Below the pieces are notes generated by a model. It was not told the origin of the DNA and ran no database searches. It saw only the letters and a program-made list of their open reading frames with translations. A program made the position numbers and the translations under genes. Of a stretch of DNA of 64,000 nt, positions 54,256 to 64,000 are shown one piece after another; the first letter of the stretch is position 1, and every line of letters starts with the position of its first letter. The stretch lies in contig CM058230.1 of assembly GCA_030180135.1 (NCBI GenBank), forward strand, positions 64,078,580-64,142,579, read 5' to 3'. This DNA is from Orychophragmus violaceus. Its lineage: Eukaryota > Streptophyta > Magnoliopsida > Brassicales > Brassicaceae.

Positions 54256-55340
54256 ATTTTATAAACATCTATCTCCATGTCGACACTATTTGAATGTTGA
54301 GATATGCGCAAGATTTGATTAAAGTCACCCACTACCGCCCATGGATGATAGGCGACAAGAATATTTGCATTCAAAGAGCTAAACTCTTCCCATAAGGATA
54401 TTCAATCCTCCAATAGGATATAGCCATAAACAAAAGATACCATGAGAGAAATCTTTTCCGCGGGAATGAACACTCCACAAACAATGATTGAGCTGTTGCG
54501 TTGTAGAAAATAAGGGACACCAAAGGATCCCAAACTATCATAATGCACGCCGAATTTAGATTCTCAAAATTTCCAAAATACCCCCATTCGTAGGAATCAT
54601 TAAAGCAAATCTATCTCGAACAACTGACCCCCAGTCCCACTCTAATCGATTATTTGCTTCCTCATCACTAATTTTTTATGATTTAACTTGTGGCAGGGTA
54701 GACTATAAGGATCCACCCGAAGATGAAAGGGATCTAAATTTCCTTGACCGAGCCCTTCTACAGACAATACGTCCATCCTGACCATCCCTGGATACATTTG
54801 TGTTTACTTTGGTCAAGTCTTTGGACGACCTAGCAGCTAAAAATTGTAGGAGATTCAAGGTACAATTCGATGATTCTTGCCCATATTTACCACAACTACC
54901 GCTTTTCAATGGCAACCATGGGTATGAAACCTCGACTTCAACCTCTCTTCCACTTGAGAAACAGGAGATGATTCTATTTGGTAATTTTCTCGTAAGAACA
55001 ACTCGAACATAGACTTTGGCAACTTCAAAATTCTCCTTCCTTCCTGTTTATGGAGCTAAAGAAATTGGTTTCCCCCAGTGATGTAGCAATCCTACTTAGA
55101 CTGTGCTTATTGAAAATTAAGTATGTAACATTTATGAATTCCACCTCATCGAATGAGTGAGAGGAAGTTGCTCCAGGGTAAATTCAGGTGACCAAGGGGC
55201 TACAAAGATTGGGAATCCAGAAATGTTCCACACATTCCTACTTAGAAGATTTTCTTTGATTGTAGGATTGATTACCCGCATAAGGAAAGTTCTTTTACCA
55301 ACCTTGTGAACAAAACTGCAAAGTCTTATTAGCGCCCATA
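54256..55340 (-). pseudogene. LINE (L1-like) fragment: ORF1 part and endonuclease start
   Basis: Minus strand. About 54545-54256 reads as a decayed ORF2 endonuclease with HPWAVVGDFNQIL, the GDFN motif of LINE endonucleases, and NSACIMIVWDP. About 55340-54650 reads as ORF1 of the plant type with a DUF4283-like domain (NVWNISGFPIFVAPWSPEF) and a Cys-rich knuckle remnant (CGKYGQESSNC). Many stops. The sequence continues at 60733 beyond an inserted element. The reverse transcriptase end is missing. Confidence 0.75.
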
Positions 55341-56541
55341 TGATGTAGGCCTGGGAATCACTCTACAACCCTAAGAACAGTTGGTGATCAAAGGTGATCA
55401 GAAAGCTTGATGCGGAAGGATGAATGAAGGTAGCGGTGGTGGTGATGCTGATTGACTCTCTCAACAGGTGGATTTGACTGACTCTCTCATCCTGTGAAGG
55501 AACAAAGAAATTGAATCTCACAAGTAATCTGGTCCAAGAATTCTATGAACAAAGTGAATCACACACAATGATCAAAGAAATAACACTTCTTCAAAAGACA
55601 GAACTTTGAAAGAAAATGAGATACTTGATTAATTTCTGAAAAGTTTGAAAGGTGATTACAAATGAAAGTCTAAATGAGCTTATATAATGCTCAGTACACG
55701 TTCTATAACTTAAAGAAAGAAACATAAGAAGTGAACAATAAAAGAAACTAGCCGTTGGACAATTAAGTGGAAAATCCAGCCAAATAAGGGAAGCTCTTCA
55801 TCTTTGTATCTTGTGAGTTTGGGAAGGATTCTAGGCACCTTTGGAAGCTTATCTTTAGTGCAGAAGGTATTCAAGTTGTTGCCAAACTCAAAGAAAAGTA
55901 GCTGTTGGGGTTTAATGCCTTTCGGGTCCAAATATGGTAAGTTGAGCTCCTTATGATTTTGTGTGTTCTGGTGTGATCTGGAGCAGATTAGGACGTCTAG
56001 ACTTGATCAAAATGATCCCAAAACATTGCAGCTTTTATAGGAAAAGGTTTGGTTCTGATTTGATCCCTTTAGTGTGAATGCATCCAAATAAGGCAAGTGT
56101 AGCATCTCCTGGTTTATAAGTTTAATAACTTTTAAACCATAATTCCTTTTGAACCGAATCCAATTCTACTTGAACCTCTGTTGAGTAAGGTTTCCAAAAC
56201 AAGTTTGTTTACAACTTGATTCATCCTGGTCTGATTGAAACTCTCCAATAAGTGGAAGTTGGTCTCCAGCGGGTTCCTTGGAAATCTTCTGAGTTGTAAC
56301 TTTCATATCTTCTTCATCTGGAAAGCTTTTGAAACACTTCTACTTCGTGATGACTCCTTGATGAGTTAGATTTCTGGAACATGTTGATTTGTTTCTTAAG
56401 TCTTCTTGGTTGGATAGATATGCTCCAAGATATGCACATATGTCTCTGGTGGGCTCAAACTGCTTCTTTCCAAGGATCCTCGTTGGTTGATTTATGTCCT
56501 CCCTATGCTCCTTGGTTGATGATGACTTGATGTCCTCATCA
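55341..56541 (-). repeat. 3' LTR of gag-only element (1201 bp)
   Basis: TGATGTAGGCCTGGG ... GATGTCCTCATCA. Very similar to 59536-60727 with scattered changes. Confidence 0.92.
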
Positions 56542-56556
56542 TACTCTCCCTCTTGA

Positions 56557-57735
56557 AAATGTTTCGACCTCGAAACTGTATAACCTGCACCAAGAGAAAG
56601 CAAGTTAGCTTTCATTCTTCTTTGGGAGTTTAGGGTCTTACCTTGATGTGTAGTAGTCTGGTGAGGAAAGGAGTGTTTGGTGGTTCTCCTTTGAGAAGAT
56701 AGGATAGTAGTACTCCTCTTCTTTGAGCTGGTATGACGTCTCCTTTGCTTATCTTGCTCCTGCTCTCTTTAAGACCTGAAATATGCTCAACACTTTGGCA
56801 AAGAAACAAGTGTGTCATAGGTTTCTTATGATAAGATGAAACAATTTTCTTGACAAATGGTGTTTCTATATAAGGAATCACAACTGTGTAATCTGCATTT
56901 TCTTTTAGTTCTAGCAAGTTCAGTAGCACACAATTAGGAGTAAGTGAAACAAGGCTGGTTAAGTTATGGCTTACTTGAAGAACATGCTGAATGTTCTTGA
57001 TAGGCATATGATCTGGAGGTTTCTCCTTGATGTTCTCCTTTTCTCTAATTCCTTGATCAGTCTGAATACTTAGTGTAATGAGTGATTTTGAGTTTCTCTT
57101 CACATTATCTTTACTTGTTGAACTGTGCTCCCAACTTTATTAAGAATCTATTTTTGGCACCTTATTGCATGTGGTTTCGAATTGAAGGCTTCTAAATATC
57201 TTTGGTCTTGTTCTTTCTTCTGGTACACTAAAGGGTTTACTGAGCTTCTTCTTTAGAATTATGCTCCTTAGTAAGACATGTTTCAGCAACTCTTGACAAA
57301 GAAAAGTGCATCATACTAGTAATAGAACAATTAGGGACCAGTTTGTCTAAAGTAGAACTTATCTTTTCCTTTGTTTGAACAAGTGCTTGTTCTGGTTTTG
57401 ACTTTGGTTTGCACATTGTATCTTTACTGAGCAGGTCTTCTTTCCCTGTTTCAAATCCTCTTGACAAAGACAAATGCATGACACTAGAATTGGAAAATAA
57501 CAAGTCAGAATGAGCTAAATTATCACTGGTTTTTAGCTAATTCAGTTTTATGTCCTAGTGATGTTTCTTTCAACAATCTCTTAAGGGGACAATTTGCAGC
57601 AAAATGTACATTCCTATGGCACTTATAGCATGTTGGTCCTTTGAGACCCAAATTATTCTTGGTTGCTACTGCTGGTTCATTCAAGATATAGTTCTCTGTT
57701 TTTGGATCACCTAAACCTTGTTTAATCATGGAGGT
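56557..57735 (-). pseudogene. Degenerate gag-like remnants downstream of gag
   Basis: Several short frames repeat the end of gag. 57729-57523 is in the same frame as the gag ORF after its stop and has a second knuckle CYKCHRNVHFAANC in which the usual Gly before His is Val. 57503-57237 has two MHLSLSR / MHFSLSR segments like the LMCLSLPK at the gag end. 57103-56630 has MTHLFLCQSVE and RRGVLLSYLLKGEPPNTP. They look like tandemly duplicated, decayed copies of a gag C-terminal module. A consensus splice donor CAG|GTAAGTA lies near 57740. Confidence 0.65.
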
Positions 57736-57762
57736 ACTTACCTGAAAAAAGCTCTTGTTTGG

Positions 57763-58950
57763 TTATGCCTCCTTTGATGACATGGTTTGTGAAATTATGG
57801 TGTGAGCTGGTGGATCTTCTTGGGTCAGAATGTTGTTGGTGATGAGGTCTTCCTTGTTATGAACATGACCTGCATTTTTAACCTTTGGCAAAGACAAGCA
57901 CATTAATCTTGAATTGTGAATTTCAGAACTAGGCTGTGATAAACAATCTCTTAACTTTGGTGAATTCAATTTCAGTTCAAGTGATGCTAAATCAGTAACT
58001 AGCCTTTCCGGGCATGCAGCAGCAAAATGACCTCTCTTATGACATCTATAACATACTGGACTTGAATTAAGAGAGATTAAGTTCTTACTTTGGGGTTTTC
58101 CCTGTAGCTCACGTTGTGGTACTGAAATATGTGTAAGAGTTGTTGCTGGTGGCTTCTTCTGCGTAGGGTGCTGCTTAGGCTGAGCTAAGTGTGGATGAGG
58201 TGTGATAATCACTCTCTTTGGTTGGCTGTGAGTTTGGTTCTTCTTCACAAACTCCTTATACATTCTGGATTTGAGATCTCCCCAATCTAACACTGGTTTG
58301 TGGGTGTGAGTGTTTTCTTTCAACCACCAAGTGTAGGCTGCTCCAACTAGACCTGATACTGCTTGTGATAATTTCTTCTCCTTAGGAATGTTATTGTTGC
58401 GTAGCCACTGCTTCATATTAGCTTCCCATTGGAGGTAAGCCTCAGGGTCATGGCTATGGCTTGAAAAGATTAAAGAGTTAGTTTGGAAACTACTTCTTGT
58501 TCTGCTCTTTTTCTTTGATACAGCTTTGGTGGTATAAGCTCTTGATAAGCTCGTCCCAAAGAAGTAAGGAGGCCTCTCTTCTGAATTGTTGAACTTCATA
58601 TAGGATTTGTCATATGGTCCTCCAAAGGCTTCTTCTTCATAAGTATCTGCTTCCGTATCTTCTTCATAATCCTCCTTATAAAGACTTGACTGACTCCAAT
58701 TTAAGGTTGTTGTGTGATACTTGTTGTGGTGAGGTTCTGGATTGCTTGAGCAATGGTCTGAGGATTCAGGATAAGACCCTTCTGCATCTGTTTCATCTCC
58801 ACTCTTAGAACTAGCATAGCCATCTCCTGGCCATGGTGGACATTCATAGTCATCCTGCTCATCAGAATAGGCTAGACTGTCTTCTTCTTCACTCCATTGG
58901 TAAGGTTCCTCTTCTTCTGAATCTTCCATGGATGAGTACCTGAAATTCAA
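57763..58950 (-). CDS. Gag-like protein, 395 residues
   Basis: ATG at 58950 gives a strongly acidic N-terminal half (residues 8-125, many Glu, Asp, Ser), a gag core around residues 165-235 (DPEAYLQWEANMKQW, KKLSQAVSGLVGAAYTWWL) of the Ty3 type, a His/Pro/Gln-rich linker, and one knuckle CYRCHKRGHFAAAC. A second in-frame ATG at residue 8 is also possible. It would bind and package element RNA. No pol follows. The frame is open throughout, so the protein may still be made. Confidence 0.85.
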   Translation of the reverse strand: MNFRYSSMEDSEEEEPYQWSEEEDSLAYSDEQDDYECPPWPGDGYASSKSGDETDAEGSYPESSDHCSSNPEPHHNKYHTTTLNWSQSSLYKEDYEEDTEADTYEEEAFGGPYDKSYMKFNNSEERPPYFFGTSLSRAYTTKAVSKKKSRTRSSFQTNSLIFSSHSHDPEAYLQWEANMKQWLRNNNIPKEKKLSQAVSGLVGAAYTWWLKENTHTHKPVLDWGDLKSRMYKEFVKKNQTHSQPKRVIITPHPHLAQPKQHPTQKKPPATTLTHISVPQRELQGKPQSKNLISLNSSPVCYRCHKRGHFAAACPERLVTDLASLELKLNSPKLRDCLSQPSSEIHNSRLMCLSLPKVKNAGHVHNKEDLITNNILTQEDPPAHTIISQTMSSKEA

Positions 58951-59520
58951 GTTAACAAAAGTATCAATGGACTAACAAAATTTCGAATTCTTTGGAGTGC
59001 ACAAGACAAAGAAATAATGTTATTGATGCTTATTGCCTTTTCTGTCTAAACTAAGTATTATGTTTTGAAAACTTTCCCTAGTTTCCTTTTCTTTAGATTT
59101 TTTTTTGAAAGTTTTGAATGATGCAATAAACAATAAAGGAAATATGATATTAAGTATGTAAACAAACGAAATTATTGTTTATTTAAGAAGAAAATCAGAT
59201 CAAACAATGCTAACTTCTTCTCTTCTGGCTTTTTTTTTTGAAAACTAAGAAATAGGATGATGACCAGAAATAGGATGATGACCAGAAATAAAAGATGAAA
59301 TAAAATGATTTTTCTTTTGGTTTTCTTTTAAGAATGCAATGAAATAAATTGATAAACTAGACAGGATGAACATATCTAGATGAAAACAGAAGAAGATGCA
59401 AAAACATATTGAAAACAAAAACACAATTTTTATGGGTTTTCGATTTGAATGAAATGAAACAACAAAAACTTAAAGAGATAAAGGTTGGATTGATACAACC
59501 TGAGGGGTAGAATCTTTTGA
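58951..59520 (-). other. Leader of gag-only element
   Basis: AT-rich leader with several A/T runs and a short duplication of AGAAATAGGATGATGACC near 59248-59285. No palindrome pairs, no gene. Confidence 0.7.
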
Positions 59521-59535
59521 AGCTCTGATACCAGA

Positions 59536-60727
59536 TGATTAAGGCCTGGGAATAACTCCACAACCCTAAGAACAGATGGTGATCCAAGTTGATCAGAAAG
59601 CTTGATGCGGAAGGATGAATGAAGGTAGCAGTGGTGCTGATACTGATTGACTCTCTCAACCGGTGGATTTGACTGACTCTCTCAGCCTGTGAAGGAACAA
59701 AGAACTGGAATCTCACAAGTAATCTGGTCCAAGAATTCTATGAACAAAGTGAATCACACACAATGATCAAAGAAATAACACTTTTTCAAAAGACAGAACT
59801 TTGAAAGAAAATGAGATACTTGATTAATTTCTGGAAAGGTTGAAAGGTGATTACAAATGAAAGTCTAAATGAGTTTATATAATGCTCAGTACACGTTCTA
59901 TAACTTAAAGAATGAAACATAAGAAGTGAACAATAAAAGAATCTAGCCGTTGGACAATTAAGTTGAAAATCCAGCCAAATAAGGGAAGCTCTTCATCTTT
60001 GTATCTTGTGAGTTTGGGAAGGATTCTAGGCACCTTTGGAAGCTTATCTTTAGTGCAGAAGGTATTCAAGTCGTTGCCAAACTCAAAGAAAGTAGCTGTT
60101 GGGGTTTAATGCCTTTCGGGTCCAAATATGGTAAGTTGAGCTCCTTATGATTTCGTGTGTTCTGGTGTGATATGAAGCAGCTTAGGACTTCTAGACTTGA
60201 TGAAAATGATCCCAAAACATTGCAGCTTTGATAGGAAAAGGTTTGGTTCTGATTTGATCCCTTTAGTGTGAATGCATCCAAATAAGGCAAGTGTAGCATC
60301 TCCTGGTTTAGAAATTTAATAACTTTTATTTATTTTGAACCGAATCCAATTCTCCATGAACCTCTGTTGAGTAAGGTTTCCAAAACAAGTTGGTTTACAA
60401 CTTGATTCATCCTGGTCTGATTGAAACTCTCCAATAAGTGGCAGTTGGTCTCCAGCGGGTTCCTTGGAAATATTCTGAGTTGTAACTTGCATATCTTCTT
60501 CATCTGGAAAGCTTTTGAAACACTTCCACTTCGTGATGACTCCTTGATGAGTTATATTTCTGGAACATGTTGATTTGTTGCTTAAGTCTTCTTGGTTAGA
60601 TAGATATGCTCCAAGATATGCACATATGTCTCTGGTGGGCTCAAACTGCTTCTTTCCAAGGATCTTGGTCGGTTGATTTATGTCCTCCCCATACTCCTTT
60701 GTTGATGATGACTTGATGTCCTCATCA
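59536..60727 (-). repeat. 5' LTR of gag-only element (1192 bp)
   Basis: TGATTAAGGCCTGGG ... GATGTCCTCATCA, directly after the primer site and followed by the CCATA duplication. Confidence 0.92.
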
Positions 60728-60732
60728 CCATA

Positions 60733-61112
60733 TGGCGTTCACAACCTAAATAATCATGTCCATTTGCCGGACAATCCCCGTGGGAGCATGCTAAGTTGAA
60801 ATACTTGAACTCTATCTTTTCTTCCTTAATGTTGTCATTCGAGATAAGCACTAAGGAACACTTGAGACATGCTCCGAAGGCGTTCCAACCCCATTATAAG
60901 TACATTTAACATGCATTTCACCCAAGAAATAATAGTCTCTACCAAGTCCTCAATAAAAAATGATTCTATAATGATATAAGACCACTTCTTGACCAGAGGA
61001 CACAAAGGGGGAACCGAGTCCACTTCTCGGACCCAATTTGCACTTGCTCATCACAATTAGTAGACGAAATATAAATATTCCTAAACAAAACCTCACTAAC
61101 CATCAAAGCGTT
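60733..61112 (-). pseudogene. LINE ORF1, upstream part
   Basis: Continues the LINE of 54256-55340 on the other side of the gag-only element. Minus-strand frames include WNAFGACLKCSLVLISND and HGDCPANGHDYLGCE. Decayed. Cut on the right by the Gypsy-2 LTR. Confidence 0.6.
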
Positions 61113-61637
61113 TGTGAGTTCGGAGATTTCACACCAAGGATATATATTGAAATGTCGTTCTGGGACTTTTGGATTGATATATTAATTTTCCGTGAATCAA
61201 AGATGTTGTGAAAGATTGAATGCTGAGATAGAATTTATACAAAGAACATGTTGTAAGTATACAAAGTGATATCAAACTATTTTAGTCAATGTGTTTAGCT
61301 GTAAAGTTGGGATTATGTTTCGTATATCGTCTTCAGATGACTTCATCGCTTCTTATATCCTCGATCTTCCTTTGTCTGTTGCGATATTCTCGTTCGCATT
61401 ATCCTCAACGTCCCGATATTCTCGGAAGTTGTTACAACGGTGTGCGACTTGTTCTTTATCGAGCTGAAACTCCGGTGGACACGAATGACATATCTTCTCC
61501 TTTTGTGTTTGGGCTTTTTCCCTTTGTCATGCTTGCTGGGCCTGGTGGAGTTCGTCTATCTTTTGGGCTTCATCCTTTAGGGGGCTTTGTATTTCGTTAA
61601 TGGGCTGGATTTTATGCTGAAAAATCCAGCACCAACA
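61113..61637 (-). repeat. 3' LTR of Gypsy-2 (525 bp)
   Basis: Ends TG...CA; same general plan as the Gypsy-1 LTR (CACACCAAGGATATATATTG versus CACACTAAGAATTTGTATTC) but a different subfamily. Confidence 0.8.
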
Positions 61638-62167
61638 ATTTCCCCCAGCCCATTAATGAAGTTCGAATTAATGGGCGGCAAACTCGGGAACATGCACGCC
61701 GTCGATCTCCATACGTTCTTTTCATGCGCGCAGAAATCATAAATTAGTTAGATCGAATGGTCGAGATGGCGCGTGAAAGGAGCGACCTTGATTCCCGGGA
61801 TCCCTTTTGGATTCCCCTTGGATCGTAATCATCCTGCTCTGATCCAACGGCTGAGACGAGAGGATATGAGAGGTCATCACATCGAATCTTGTCAGTAGGA
61901 TTCGAATCGTTGATCTTATATCTCGCTCGTATCTAACGCTTATTATCTGGTGATGTGGCACAAATCCGACGATCTCGAGGTCGATCTTAATTATGACTTT
62001 AAAAAGAGGAGGTTAATCCCACGTTTTCCATTACAAGCTTTTGCCGTATTTATCACAGGTAATTCCTTTTTCTTCATTACTCATTTTTTCATTTTTACTT
62101 TTTAGAAAAAAACCATAAGAAAAGGTCATTTTTCACTGGAATTTCTACCTTTCTTTTAAACTTTCTG

Positions 62168-62426
62168 ATGGCTCCAAAAGCTAGAACCGTGGAAAGCAGT
62201 TTTTCGAGGGAGATTTACGGTCCTCAACGGAAGTTTAAACACACGATGCATCATAATCAGAAGCTCCGAGAAAACTATCACGTTGCTACGAAGGTGGAAA
62301 TGTTGTTCCAGACGAATCAGAGTCTCTGGAGATCGTCCGCCCTGGTGTCTGCTGCGCGTATTTGACTCTCTTCGAGAGGTGAGGACTGATCTTTCCGATC
62401 CCGCCCATCCTTCTCGACATGCTGGC
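62168..62426 (+). pseudogene. Antisense gene of Gypsy-2, first exon fragment
   Basis: ATG at 62168 (MAPKARTVESS). The later part in another frame resembles exon 1 of the Gypsy-1 antisense gene: RPGVCCAYLTLFER, then a TGA where Gly is expected, then GLIFPIPPILLDMLA. A frameshift near 62325 joins the two parts. The rest was removed or displaced by Gypsy-3. Confidence 0.7.
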
Positions 62427-62656
62427 TGTGAGATCCGGGATTCACACTAAGAATTTGTATTCGTGGATTTGGACTTTAGGATATATAAATGGTATAGTTT
62501 CCTATGAATCAAAGACTTTATTGAGATTGATCGTCGAGATAGAACAAACACAGTCGAAAAGAGAGTACAAAGATTAAGATCGAGCTATCTAGTCGAAGTG
62601 TTCTAAGCTAGGGTTGGAATGTCTTGAATGAACGGTCTTCCTCAGTTGGGCCAACA
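62427..62656 (-). repeat. 3' LTR of Gypsy-3 with a large internal deletion (230 bp)
   Basis: Starts TGTGAGATCCGGGATTC and ends GGGCCAACA like the Gypsy-1 LTR, but about 300 bp is missing after position ~62640. On the minus strand the missing part is most of U3, where the promoter would be. Confidence 0.85.
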
Positions 62657-63251
62657 ATAACCCCCCAGCCCATTAATTTTGACAAGTCGAGGTTAATGGG
62701 CGGTGGGCGCTCTCAGGAAGACGCACGCGTGTCTCGGGTGTCGAAAACCAAATGATTACTTTCGCTCCTTCCGTAGATCTTGTTTTGATCCAACGGTCAA
62801 GGGTGGGCGCGTGGGACGAGCTGAACTGCTTTTTAGCGCGTCGGAAGTCGTGGCGTGTATTCGTTTGAGAATTTCATCTCTCATCGTGGATCTGGTCGAT
62901 CATCGACGGCTGAGATCCGAGGGTTGCGAAGATTCCTTTCAGGCTCGTTCTTTCGCTGATGTGACCTAATTATCGTGCATTCGTAACCGTTGATCTTAAA
63001 TCAACAGTTGGAGTAAAAGGAAAGCGAGGAATCCAAATCACCTCGATTTTTTCGTAATTATTACGAGTTCGGAATCGTGCGGTTGAGATTTTGCACGATT
63101 CCCACTATAATTTTCTCATATTTGCCGAGGGTAATTTCTTTTCTTCCCACTTTCACTTCTTCTTTTACTTTTGCTCTAGTTTTTCTCCTGTCATCAGAAA
63201 AATTTCCTTCTAAAGCTCTTAGCTCTCTTTATTCTGATACAACGCTCTCTA

Positions 63252-64000
63252 TGACTCTCAGAGACTCGACATGGGCCAGTACAACCATGGCGGCGGGTTC
63301 GTTCGGCCCACATCCGCCGTCTTCCCTAACCGCAAACCAAATCGAACGGTTGCGGAGGATTTGTCGGATTTCATCGGAGGTGGAAATAGTGATTCCGTCG
63401 ACGGCGATGTCGCCGGAGACTGCGGTGGAGGGCTATTTCTGGGCCTCATACACCTACTTCGAGAAATGCGGGCTTTTCTTCCCTATTCCCCGCTTAATCT
63501 CTTTGTTGCTAGCCCAGCTCCAAATGGCATTCCATCAGATGACGCCGAACTTTGTCCGCTACGTCATCGGACTCGGAGTCAGGGCTGCGGAAGAGGGAAT
63601 CGAGTTCGGGCCTGAGGAACTTATGCATGTTTGCTCAGTGAAGAACAACATTCGTTTCTGGGGAACGTACTATCTCTCGCCTCGTTTCGGGCGGGTCCTC
63701 GAGGATGTTCCAACGAAAGATGTATGGAAGGACCGATACTTCTTCTTCAGGATAACCCATCATTCGGTCGGGGACTTCGACTATTCGGTTATCCCGTCTC
63801 GATGGTCGTCAAGTGTCTGTAAGACCCTGGGATTAGTGTTCGATTTTTTTGGTTTTCAGGTCGTCCCTTATCTGATTTGGTTTTTATCACAGAGGCTCCG
63901 GAGTCGCTTGCTACCAACCCGATCACAGAGGCTCTGATAGCTCGTCTGAGAGGGGGTGCTGTTAATTGGGGTAGTTTCACAATTGAGCGTGTGCAGGCTG
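63252..64000 (+). CDS. Antisense extra gene of Gypsy-3, exon 1 and part of exon 2 (partial)
   Basis: ATG 63252 (MTLRDSTWASTTMAAG) is the likely start; an upstream in-frame ATG at 63077 exists. Exon 1 carries the same PF04195-type domain as in Gypsy-1 (PHPPSSLTANQIERLR, FHQMTPNFVRYVIG). A donor TCT|GTAAGA ends exon 1 at 63818. The acceptor equivalent to Gypsy-1 (ATCACAG at 63892) would create TAG across the join; an acceptor at 63859 (TTTTCAG) keeps the frame open to the window end with EAPESLATNP, matching EAPESLPMNP of Gypsy-1. So splicing may have shifted upstream. Confidence 0.75.

Larger units (their letters stand above)
55341..60727 (-). mobile_element. Complete gag-only (non-autonomous) LTR retrotransposon
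   Basis: A 5.4-kb minus-strand element with LTRs 55341-56541 and 59536-60727 and a perfect target duplication CCATA (55336-55340 and 60728-60732). Primer site (initiator Met type) at 59521-59533, polypurine tract (minus strand TCAAGAGGGAGAGTA) at 56542-56556. The 3.0-kb interior encodes gag and gag-like remnants but no protease, reverse transcriptase, RNase H or integrase that I can see. This fits the gag-only class of non-autonomous elements, which must use enzymes of another element. Confidence 0.9.
61113..62426 (-). mobile_element. Gypsy-2, 3' end of a Tat-type element
   Basis: LTR 61113-61637 (TGTGAGTTCGGAG ... CACCAACA), polypurine tract (minus strand GGGCTGGGGGAAAT), then 790 bp of interior with the start of an antisense gene. 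Truncated by insertion of Gypsy-3 at 62427. Confidence 0.8.
62427..64000 (-). mobile_element. Gypsy-3, Tat-type element running off the right edge
   Basis: LTR 62427-62656, polypurine tract, then the start of an antisense gene on the plus strand. Inserted in the antisense gene of Gypsy-2; flank CTGGC (62422-62426) should be the target duplication. Gag-pol would lie beyond the window. Confidence 0.85.

Noticed and set aside
60835..61023. 62-codon minus-strand ORF as an independent gene
   Set aside because: Part of the decayed LINE ORF1 region.

Overview
This window is a plant (flowering-plant) repeat block with no recognisable host gene, rRNA or tRNA. It is a stack of LTR retrotransposons nested in one another, plus a CACTA DNA transposon and a LINE. 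An Athila-type Ty3 element, Tat-type Ty3 elements with an antisense extra gene, and low GC outside some leaders together suggest a Brassicaceae pericentromeric or other heterochromatic region. The family names rest on motifs I could read, not on a database search.

Layout, left to right. 1-5583: Copia-A1 (minus strand, cut by the window edge), inserted in the integrase gene of an Athila-like element (5584-11503, plus strand). 11504-11581 and 23105-24841: remains of a CACTA transposase gene (minus). A Tat-type element, Gypsy-1 (11582-23099, minus, TSD GTAAG), sits in an intron of that gene. Gypsy-1 carries an intact-looking four-exon antisense gene at 12586-14930. 24842-31987: a 3.6-kb LTR of a minus-strand, probably chromovirus-like Ty3 element, split by a complete 3515-bp LTR of the same family (26247-29761). 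32037-53939: Copia-B (minus), interrupted in its integrase region by Copia-A2 (35703-43485, intact 1325-codon polyprotein) and in its 5' LTR by Copia-C (46722-53650, TSD GATCG). 54256-55340 and 60733-61112: a LINE fragment split by a complete gag-only LTR element (55341-60727, TSD CCATA). 61113-62426: 3' end of Gypsy-2. 62427-64000: Gypsy-3, another Tat-type element, running off the right edge.

The strongest signal that ordinary annotation does not explain is a dispersed paired palindrome. Two 8-bp TCGATCGA-like cores (often extended to TGTGTCGATCGACAC) lie with their centres 21 bp apart in the Copia elements and mostly 22 bp apart in the Athila-like element. I counted about 25 such pairs by hand. 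They occur 70-120 bp upstream of the TATA-like box in the LTRs of three Copia families, as arrays in the leaders between primer binding site and gag, in noncoding parts of the Athila-like element, and as two insertions inside the coding region of Copia-C. Three sub-arrays use 11-bp steps instead. Spacing of one or two helical turns suggests a phased protein-binding module shared by unrelated retroelements. An RNA hairpin or dimerisation role is also possible.

Only Copia-A2 (and, as far as seen, Copia-A1) keeps an open polyprotein. The Gypsy-1 polyprotein genes are broken by several stops and frameshifts while its antisense gene remains open with consistent splice phases.
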